64,000 nucleotides of DNA from contig JAAUZU010000019.1 of NCBI GenBank assembly GCA_014804445.1, forward strand, positions 26,004 to 90,003. The letters are read 5' to 3'. This document shows positions 57,793-64,000 of the stretch, piece after piece. Position 1 is the first letter of the stretch. Every line of letters starts with the position of its first letter. Source of the stretch: Lachnospiraceae bacterium (GTDB lineage: Bacteria > Bacillota > Clostridia > Lachnospirales > Lachnospiraceae). The notes below the pieces were generated by a model. It was not told where the DNA came from. It worked only from the letters and a program-made list of their open reading frames with translations, and searched no databases. The translations under genes were made by a program, and so were the position numbers.

Positions 57793-57976
57793 GGGAGACA
57801 GCTCGTACAGCAAGCGATTCCCAAAGGCACCCGTTAAGAAACGTCGGCACCAAAGTCATGCAAGCATGACTTGCGAGGTTCTTTCGATCCTAGTGTCCGC
57901 TACGTTTCTTGTAGAGCGAGAGGTGGTGACGTGGGAATTGATTACTGTACGAGCGTCCTGCGCAGCAAGTTCTCCC
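57793..57976 (+). repeat. Long hairpin element LHE-9 with side hairpin
   Basis: Subfamily 3, the most degraded copy. The arms GCTCGTACAG and CTGTACGAGC pair, as do GGGAGA/TCTCCC and GATTCCCA/TGGGAATT in part. The inner stem AAGAAACGTCGGCACC carries the same type of side hairpin as LHE-5 (AAGTCATGCAAGCATGACTT at 57853-57872). The apical GCGAGGTTCTTTCGATC and the core strand GAGCGAGAG follow. It lies between the second Rpn unit and comEA. Confidence 0.78.
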
Positions 57977-58092
57977 TGCCAAGCAAACTCCCGCTACAAA
58001 AAAATCAAAAATCCCTTGTAAATCGCCGTCACTTCCTTTACAATGAATACACGGCAAGAGAGGCATTCCTCCACAAAGAAGGAGGAAAAGAT

Positions 58093-58695
58093 ATGCTGTT
58101 AAAGAAAAATAAAATCATAGGGACGGTCTGTGCTGCCCTGCCGGTGGTTTTGCTGCTGGCTTGTGGTACAGTCAGAGAGACTTCGGGTATTGTGACGCTT
58201 TTGGGAGAGCAGGAGTCTGCCTCCGCGAGTGCATTGCCGGTGATGGGAAACTATGTGGAGCAGGAAGAGGAGCAGACTGTTTTTGTACATATCTGCGGGG
58301 AAGTGGTTTACCCGGGGGTGTATGAGGTGCCTGCCGGGAGCAGGCTCTTTGATGTGCTGGCTTTGGCAGGCGGATTTACAGAAGAAGCAGCGGTGGACAG
58401 CGTGAATATGGCGGGACAGGCTGTGGACGGGATGCAGGTGGTGGTTCCCTCTCTGATTGCGGCGGAGAAAGCGGCAGAAGAAAAGGCGCAGGAGAAAAGC
58501 GGGCTTGTCAATATCAATACGGCGACGGAGGCGGAGTTGTGTACGCTTGCGGGTATCGGACCGAGCCGCGCGGCTGCCATTATCGCATACCGAGAGGCGC
58601 ACGGCGGTTTTTCTTCCATAGAGGAAATCATGCAGGTGGATGGCATCAAGAGCGCTACCTATGAAAAACTGAAAAATAAGATATATGTGGAATAA
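58093..58695 (+). CDS. comEA: ComEA-type DNA-binding lipoprotein
   Basis: 200 residues from the ATG at 58093 after AAGGAGGAAAAG. A lipoprotein signal with lipobox LLLAC (Cys at about residue 23) is followed by an SLBB domain (VHICGEVVYPGVYEVPAGSR, LFDVLALAGGFTEEAAVDSV). C-terminal helix-hairpin-helix motifs follow (VNINTATEAELCTLAGIGPS, GGFSSIEEIMQVDGI). ComEA binds incoming double-stranded DNA outside the membrane for uptake through ComEC, whose gene begins 3.2 kb downstream in the same run. Confidence 0.92.
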   Translation: MLLKKNKIIGTVCAALPVVLLLACGTVRETSGIVTLLGEQESASASALPVMGNYVEQEEEQTVFVHICGEVVYPGVYEVPAGSRLFDVLALAGGFTEEAAVDSVNMAGQAVDGMQVVVPSLIAAEKAAEEKAQEKSGLVNINTATEAELCTLAGIGPSRAAAIIAYREAHGGFSSIEEIMQVDGIKSATYEKLKNKIYVE

Positions 58696-58746
58696 TTGCG
58701 GGAATGATAAAAAGAGGAATTGCAGGTTCCTGGAACGGGAGGAGAA

Positions 58747-59439
58747 ATGGGAAAGAGAGTATTAATTGTAGATGATGAAAAGTTGATTGTGAAGGGTATC
58801 CGTTTCAGTCTGGAACAGGACGATATGCAGGTGGACTGTGCCTATGACGGCGAGGAGGCGCTTGCATATGCAAAAAGCAATCCCTACGATATTATACTTT
58901 TGGATATCATGCTGCCGAAGCTTACAGGTTTTGAAGTATGCCAGCAAATCAGGGAGTTTTCAAATGTGCCGATTATCATGCTGACGGCGAAGGGCGACGA
59001 TATGGACAAGATACTCGGGTTAGAGTACGGTGCGGACGACTATATCACAAAGCCTTTTAATATATTGGAGGTCAAGGCGAGAATTAAGGCAATTATGCGC
59101 AGGGCGGAGCCGAAGGCAGCTTCAGGGGAGAAAATCGACAGCCTTGAGAGCGGCGCCATGCGTTTAGACTGTGAGGGCAGGCGCGCCTATGTTTCCGGCA
59201 GGGAAATCGGGCTGACAGCCAAAGAGTTTGAAGTGTTGGAGCTTTTGATGCGCAATCCCAACAAGGTTTACAGCAGGGAGAAGCTTTTGAAACTGGTGTG
59301 GGGAACCGATTATCCGGGCGATGTGCGCACGGTGGACGTGCATATCAGACGGCTGCGGGAAAAAATCGAAGAGAATCCCAGCGAGCCTAAGTTTGTGCAT
59401 ACAAAGTGGGGCGTAGGCTATTATTTCTTAGCGGAATAG
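58747..59439 (+). CDS. OmpR-family response regulator
   Basis: 230 residues from the ATG at 58747 after GGGAGGAGAA. The receiver domain has the phosphoacceptor D53 in IILLDIMLPK, an N-terminal acidic pair VDDEK and the conserved lysine in YITKPFN. The C-terminal winged helix is complete (LTAKEFEVLELLMRNPNKVY, DVRTVDVHIRRLREKIEENP). It forms a two-component pair with the kinase encoded six bases downstream. Confidence 0.94.
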   Translation: MGKRVLIVDDEKLIVKGIRFSLEQDDMQVDCAYDGEEALAYAKSNPYDIILLDIMLPKLTGFEVCQQIREFSNVPIIMLTAKGDDMDKILGLEYGADDYITKPFNILEVKARIKAIMRRAEPKAASGEKIDSLESGAMRLDCEGRRAYVSGREIGLTAKEFEVLELLMRNPNKVYSREKLLKLVWGTDYPGDVRTVDVHIRRLREKIEENPSEPKFVHTKWGVGYYFLAE

Positions 59440-59445
59440 AAAAAC

Positions 59446-60930
59446 ATGAAATGGAAATTGAAACTTAAAAAAATTTTGGGCAGGATTACGTTTTTAAGAA
59501 GTCTGCGGTTTCGCCTGTTCGTCATATTTCTGGTTGTGGGTATTGTGCCCAGCGTTTTGACGCGCTATGGCATTATGGAAAATTATGAGGAACATGCGAT
59601 TGCCCTGCGGACAACTACGGTGCAGACACAGCTACGTATACTTGCCAACCATCTGATTACGTACAATTATTTGCAGGACAATTCTTCCGAGGTCGTAGGC
59701 GCGGAGTTAGACATGCTATCCAATCTCTATGAAGGGCGTGTACTCATTATCGGCGGCAATTTCAAGGTTGTAAAGGATACCTATGCCATCAGCGAGGGCA
59801 AAATCATTATATCCGAAGAGGTGATACGATCCTTCGGCGGCGAAAGCCTGTCCAATTATGACAGGGAGCACGGTTTTATTGAGATGACCACGCCGATTAC
59901 GGAGACGGTAAAGGTCATGACAGATGAGGGGGAAGTCGAGCAGAGCTTTGTGCGCGGTGTTATGCTTACCAGCATCTCGTCGGACAGCATTATGACGACG
60001 AAGGAAGTGTTAAACAGAAAGGCATTGATTCTGGAAGCACTGATGATTATGGCGATTATTGCGATTGCCATCGTGCTGTCCAATCTCCTCACGCGTCCCT
60101 TTGGACGGGTTACGCAGGCGATTAGCGCGATAAAGGCAGGGTATACCGACGAGAGCATATCCGTTCCGGATTATCTGGAGACGGAGCATATTATGACTGC
60201 CTTCAATCAGCTTTTAGGGCGGATGAAGGTGCTTGATAAATCGCGTCAGGAGTTTGTGTCCAATGTGTCCCATGAACTGAAAACGCCGATGGCATCCATA
60301 AAAGTACTTTCGGATTCCCTGATATCGCAGCCCGATGCACCGGTTGAGATGTATCGGGAGTTTATGGGCGATATCGCCGCGGAAATCGACAGGGAAAACA
60401 GGATTATAACGGACCTCTTATCGCTTGTTAAAATGGATAAGACGGTGGCGGATTTAAATATCAGCACGGTAAATATGAATGAGCTGACGGAACTCATTTT
60501 AAAAAGGCTGCGTCCGATTGCAAGGAAAAAGGATATTGAGATTGTGTTTGAGAGCATCCGGCCGGTGACGGCGGAGGTAGATGAAGTTAAAATGTCGCTG
60601 ATTATCTCAAATCTGGTGGAAAATGCCATAAAATATAACAAGGACCACGGCTCTGTGAAGGTAACGCTTGATGCAGATCACCAAATGTTTTCACTGGAAG
60701 TTTCAGATACGGGAATCGGTATGCCGGAGGAAGCGCTGGAGCATATATATGAGCGGTTTTACAGGGTGGATAAATCACATTCCAGAGAAATCGGGGGAAC
60801 CGGACTGGGACTTGCCATTACCCGCAGCGCCGTGCTGATGCACAGAGGGCAGATAACGGTGACAAGCCTTTTGGACGAGGGTACCACCTTCCTCGTAAAA
60901 GTGCCGCTCATCCATATCAAGACGGTGTAA
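59446..60930 (+). CDS. HAMP/HisKA sensor histidine kinase
   Basis: 494 residues. An N-terminal helix, an extracellular sensor segment (about residues 45-190), a second helix (ALMIMAIIAIAIVLSNLL), and a HAMP region precede HisKA with H276 in VSNVSHELKTPMASIKVLSD. The ATP-binding domain has the N box NLVENAIKYNKDHGSVKV and G boxes DTGIGMPEE and GGTGLGLAI. It probably phosphorylates the adjacent regulator. The position between comEA and comEC is typical of this cluster in Lachnospiraceae, but the signal is unknown. Confidence 0.94.
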   Translation: MKWKLKLKKILGRITFLRSLRFRLFVIFLVVGIVPSVLTRYGIMENYEEHAIALRTTTVQTQLRILANHLITYNYLQDNSSEVVGAELDMLSNLYEGRVLIIGGNFKVVKDTYAISEGKIIISEEVIRSFGGESLSNYDREHGFIEMTTPITETVKVMTDEGEVEQSFVRGVMLTSISSDSIMTTKEVLNRKALILEALMIMAIIAIAIVLSNLLTRPFGRVTQAISAIKAGYTDESISVPDYLETEHIMTAFNQLLGRMKVLDKSRQEFVSNVSHELKTPMASIKVLSDSLISQPDAPVEMYREFMGDIAAEIDRENRIITDLLSLVKMDKTVADLNISTVNMNELTELILKRLRPIARKKDIEIVFESIRPVTAEVDEVKMSLIISNLVENAIKYNKDHGSVKVTLDADHQMFSLEVSDTGIGMPEEALEHIYERFYRVDKSHSREIGGTGLGLAITRSAVLMHRGQITVTSLLDEGTTFLVKVPLIHIKTV

Positions 60931-60953
60931 ATGCGAGGAGAATTGAGGAAAAC

Positions 60954-61889
60954 ATGAGCAAAAAACGATATTATATCCTGCTGCTTATCGGTATGCTTTT
61001 GGTGGCGGCATGCGGCAGCAGCGGCAGGACGGACAGAAGCAGGGTACGAGAAGTATATTATATTAACAATTCTGAGACGGGTGTGGAGATGCATGAATAT
61101 GAAATGCTCGCCGAGGATGCTGAGGGACAGCTTGCGGAGTTGCTGGAACAGCTTGGCACAATGCCGCCGAAACTGGAGTACAAGGCGCCCCTGCAGATGG
61201 GCTTTACGCTGCTTTCCGCTTATATTGACGGAGAAAAACTGTATCTGGATGTCAGTGAAGGTTACCGCGGTTTAAGTGCGACGACTGAGATTTTGGTGCG
61301 GGCGGCGTTAGTCAGGACAATGTCTCAGGTAGAAGGCATAAAGTATGTAGCGATTACCGTGGAGGGCAGTCAGCTTCATGACAGTCTGGGAAATATAGTG
61401 GGACTGATGTCTGCGGAGCAGTTTATAGACAATGCTGGAGATGAAATTAACGCGTATGACAAGGTGCGTCTGCGGCTGTATTTTGCCAATGAGGACGGCA
61501 CGGCGCTAGTTGCCACCAACAGAACCATGGCGTACAACACCAATATTTCGCTGGAAAGGCTGGTGGTAGAGCAGCTTTTATCAGGACCGGGCGCCGATGT
61601 GGCGGATGTGGTTTATCCCGTGATGAATCCCAATACCAAAATCGTAAGCGTCTCCGTGCGGGATGGTATCTGTTATGTCAATTTTGATGAAAATTTCTTA
61701 AACCAGACTTATAATGTATCCTCCGAGGTGGCAATTTATTCGATTGTTAATTCGCTGGGCGAACTGACCAATGTGAACCGGGTGCAGATATCGGTAAACG
61801 GAGAGACGGATATTATGTACCGTGAGAGCATAAGCTTAAGCACGGTATTTGAGAGGAATCTGGATTTGATTACAACAGTGGAACAGTGA
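60954..61889 (+). CDS. GerMN-domain lipoprotein
   Basis: 311 residues. The lipobox LVAAC puts the lipid-bearing Cys at about residue 20. Two GerMN-type domains follow (LSAYIDGEKLYLDVSEGYRG with VEGIKYVAITVEG; and VSVRDGICYVNFDENFLNQT with VNRVQISVNGETD). GerM-like proteins act in sporulation and germination, and others with kinase systems. It lies 24 bp after the histidine kinase, so a link to signalling is likely. Confidence 0.88.
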   Translation: MSKKRYYILLLIGMLLVAACGSSGRTDRSRVREVYYINNSETGVEMHEYEMLAEDAEGQLAELLEQLGTMPPKLEYKAPLQMGFTLLSAYIDGEKLYLDVSEGYRGLSATTEILVRAALVRTMSQVEGIKYVAITVEGSQLHDSLGNIVGLMSAEQFIDNAGDEINAYDKVRLRLYFANEDGTALVATNRTMAYNTNISLERLVVEQLLSGPGADVADVVYPVMNPNTKIVSVSVRDGICYVNFDENFLNQTYNVSSEVAIYSIVNSLGELTNVNRVQISVNGETDIMYRESISLSTVFERNLDLITTVEQ

Positions 61890-61901
61890 GGTATAGGCTG
61901 T

Positions 61902-64000
61902 ATGAAAAGACCGTTGGCAGCAGTATGTCTGGCGTTAATCCTTTTGATGGCAGTCTGCATGTGGCTGCATCCTCCGGCATACGCCTCCTATGGGGAGGCG
62001 TCCGGAGAGGAGGTATATCTGACCGGACGCGTGTATAAAAAAGAATATAAGGGTGGTCAAAAAACGCCCGTCTTACTTATCTATGTAAAACCGAAACATC
62101 TTATTTTTCAAAAAGAAACAATTCCTTTTTATGACAATTTCATATGTATCCTGCAGGAAGGCGGGGAAGAACCGGCAGTTGGAAGCCTTGTCACGGTGTG
62201 CGGCGTGCTGAAGGAGTATGAGGCGGCGGGAAATCCGGGGCAGTTTGATGAGAGAAGCTATTATGCGCAGATGGGAGTTTCTGCCTGTATAACCCGTGCC
62301 AAAATTGTGGAAAACAGAGGCGGAAAGGATTTTTTGCGGGAAACGCTATGGCAGTTCAGGAATTTTTTGGGAGACGGTCTGGAACGGATTTTTTCTGAGC
62401 AGGACGCAGCCTTGCTGAAAGGGATGCTGCTTGGGGACAGGAGCGCCATGGATGCGGAGACGAAAACGTTGTACAAGGAGGCGGGCATTATGCATATTTT
62501 TGCTGTCTCCGGGCTGCATATCACCTTTTTGGGAATGGGATTTTACTATTTGCTCAGAAAAGCATACATGCCCATCATACCTGCCGCTTTTTTCGGCGTT
62601 GCGGTTATGGTGCTGTACGGCATGATGATTGGGATGCCGGTTTCTGCGGTGCGTGCTGTTGGCATGTTTGTATGCAGGCTCGCCGCCGAATGTATAGGAA
62701 GAACCTATGACATGCTGACGGCGCTTGCAGTCTGCGCTGTGGTTATGCTTACCATGCATCCGCTGTATCTGTACCATGCAGGTTTTCTTTTGTCGTTTTC
62801 GGCAGTCTGTGCGGTGGCAGTGCTAAAGCCCGCCATACAGCCGGATAAGAAACTGCCGCCCCTTTTGGACAGCTTTTTTATGTCCCTTGCCATTACCGTA
62901 TTTACGCTGCCGGTACAGCTATACTTTTACTATGAGGCGCCGGTGTATGCAGTATTCTTAAATCTGGCTGTGATTCCCCTTGCCGGAGTTGCACTGGTAT
63001 TGGGAACGGCAGCGCTTGCCATTTCCTTTTTGGTGCCGCAGGCGGCTGCGATTCCCGCATTTTTTGTACATTTGATTTTTGCTTCCTACGAGGAAGGAAG
63101 CAGATTTTTCGGCGGCATACCGGGCAGCGTCCGTACAGTTGGGAAGCCGGAAGTATGGCAGCTTGCAGGATTTTACCTGATTATAGGTGTGCTTCTTTTC
63201 TGTAAAAAGCTGATATGGAAATATAAAGCAGGTCTTTTGTGCGGCGCGGTTCTGCTCTTTGCAGTGAACAGCAGGACGGATCTTCGCGTGACTTTTCTGG
63301 ACGTCGGACAGGGAGACTGTATCTGTATGGAACTGCCCGACGGCAGCGCATGGCTGTACGACGGCGGCAGCACAAGTGTATCGGGGACGGGAACCTATCG
63401 GATAGAGCCCTTTTTAAAAAGCAGGGGGATAACCTGTCTGGACGGCATTTTTGTAAGCCACCCCGACGAGGATCATGTAAACGGCGTGGTGGAACTGCTG
63501 GAAAGAGACGGCATTGCGGTCGGGCTTCTGGCGCTGCCCTGTACGGAAAGGCAGGAGGAGAGCGGCTTTTTTAGGCTGCTTTCTCTGGCGGAGGAGAGGA
63601 ATATTCCGGTTTTGTGGCTGGAAGCAGGCATGAAATGGGAAGAGGGCGGGGTAAGTATGTCGTGTCTGCATCCGGCGGAGCGTTTTGTGGGGGAAGATAC
63701 TAATGCGGCGTCGGCGGTGCTCTATCTTTCTTACGGCAGTTTTTCCATGCTGCTCACGGGAGATGTGGAGGGAGCGGGGGAGGAAAAACTTCTGCAGGGA
63801 CTGAAAGAAGAGGGGATACATAACCTGTCAGTTTTAAAGGTGGCGCATCACGGTTCAAAATATGCGACAAAAGAGGATTTCCTGAAAATTTTGACACCGA
63901 AACTTGCCGTTATTTCCGCAGGGCGGAACAATACCTATGGGCATCCGCATGGAGAACTCCTTGACAGACTTGCTGTGTGCGGCGCGGATATTATGGTGAC
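61902..64000 (+). CDS. comEC: ComEC/Rec2 DNA-uptake channel (3' end outside window)
   Basis: Open from the ATG at 61902 (after a GAGG site) to the end of the window, about 699 codons without a stop. The N-terminal helix and OB-like DUF4131 segment are followed by the Competence membrane domain, with LLKGMLLGDRSAMD, IFAVSGLHITFLG and MIGMPVSAVRAVGM. A metallo-beta-lactamase-like domain begins at about residue 460 (FLDVGQGDCICMELPDG, SHPDEDHVNGV with the metal ligands, LTGDVEG and VAHHGSKYAT). It should carry single-stranded DNA across the membrane. The final part lies beyond the edge. Confidence 0.93.
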   Translation, partial: MKRPLAAVCLALILLMAVCMWLHPPAYASYGEASGEEVYLTGRVYKKEYKGGQKTPVLLIYVKPKHLIFQKETIPFYDNFICILQEGGEEPAVGSLVTVCGVLKEYEAAGNPGQFDERSYYAQMGVSACITRAKIVENRGGKDFLRETLWQFRNFLGDGLERIFSEQDAALLKGMLLGDRSAMDAETKTLYKEAGIMHIFAVSGLHITFLGMGFYYLLRKAYMPIIPAAFFGVAVMVLYGMMIGMPVSAVRAVGMFVCRLAAECIGRTYDMLTALAVCAVVMLTMHPLYLYHAGFLLSFSAVCAVAVLKPAIQPDKKLPPLLDSFFMSLAITVFTLPVQLYFYYEAPVYAVFLNLAVIPLAGVALVLGTAALAISFLVPQAAAIPAFFVHLIFASYEEGSRFFGGIPGSVRTVGKPEVWQLAGFYLIIGVLLFCKKLIWKYKAGLLCGAVLLFAVNSRTDLRVTFLDVGQGDCICMELPDGSAWLYDGGSTSVSGTGTYRIEPFLKSRGITCLDGIFVSHPDEDHVNGVVELLERDGIAVGLLALPCTERQEESGFFRLLSLAEERNIPVLWLEAGMKWEEGGVSMSCLHPAERFVGEDTNAASAVLYLSYGSFSMLLTGDVEGAGEEKLLQGLKEEGIHNLSVLKVAHHGSKYATKEDFLKILTPKLAVISAGRNNTYGHPHGELLDRLAVCGADIMV

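Noticed and set aside
1..64000. tRNA or rRNA genes
   Set aside because: No cloverleaf-like segment with CCA-type end or rRNA-like conserved sequence was noticed on reading. A covariance search could not be run.

Overview
The window looks like a chromosome segment of a spore-forming, low-to-mid GC Firmicute of the Lachnospiraceae type. Supporting signs are spoVAD and spoVAE, DUF5721, DUF1294, CD3324-like and CmpB-type proteins, a ComEA/two-component/GerMN/ComEC cluster, strong AGGAGG ribosome sites and frequent TTG/GTG starts. No rRNA, tRNA or CRISPR array was found. This placement is an inference from gene content.

Layout. (1) 1-8.6 kb: a YhcG-type PD-(D/E)XK nuclease cut by the window edge, a TraX-like membrane protein, an XRE-methyltransferase fusion, an Rpn-type nuclease unit, a BlaR1/BlaI pair with twin operators, and a sigma factor with its membrane partner. 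(2) 8.6-18.9 kb: PadR/HAAS, PadR/hydrolase, SDR/NTF2-like and MocR genes. spoVAD and spoVAE follow but are separated by unrelated genes, two of which sit behind near-identical short leader peptides. (3) 18.9-29.8 kb: a 10.9-kb integrated element between 34-bp direct repeats. It carries a tyrosine integrase, a type I toxin-antitoxin pair, CI/Cro-like regulators, ERF, a DnaD-type initiator, a DnaC-type loader, a terminase-small-subunit remnant and a sigma factor. It has no capsid or tail genes, so it resembles a phage satellite or a stripped prophage. (4) 29.9-38.9 kb: an LTA-synthase-like sulfatase, DUF5721, TetR/CPBP, a broken MerR gene, CPBP/DUF3021/LytTR and DegV. (5) 38.9-50 kb: arginine genes argG (reverse strand), argJ, argB and argD. 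About 3.7 kb of small cargo genes is inserted between argJ and argB, including a broken toxin-antitoxin pair and a duplicated argB leader. (6) 50-58 kb: an orphan solute-binding protein, conserved membrane proteins, a YdcZ-type transporter, a phosphoesterase, a frameshifted acetyltransferase, a SUFU-domain protein and a second, inverted Rpn unit. (7) 58-64 kb: comEA, a response regulator, a histidine kinase, a GerMN lipoprotein and the start of comEC.

The most unusual signal is a family of nine long intergenic hairpin elements (called LHE-1 to LHE-9 here), about 140-225 bp each. All share an asymmetric core with a GAGCGAGAGCG strand and the paired segments CGTCGGTACTTAG / CTTAGTACCGCTACG. The outer arms differ in sequence between copies yet stay self-complementary, often through compensatory changes or G-T wobbles. 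Two copies carry an extra side hairpin. I do not recognise the family as a named insertion sequence or RNA. It could be a structured RNA, a single-strand-mobilised element or a recombination site.
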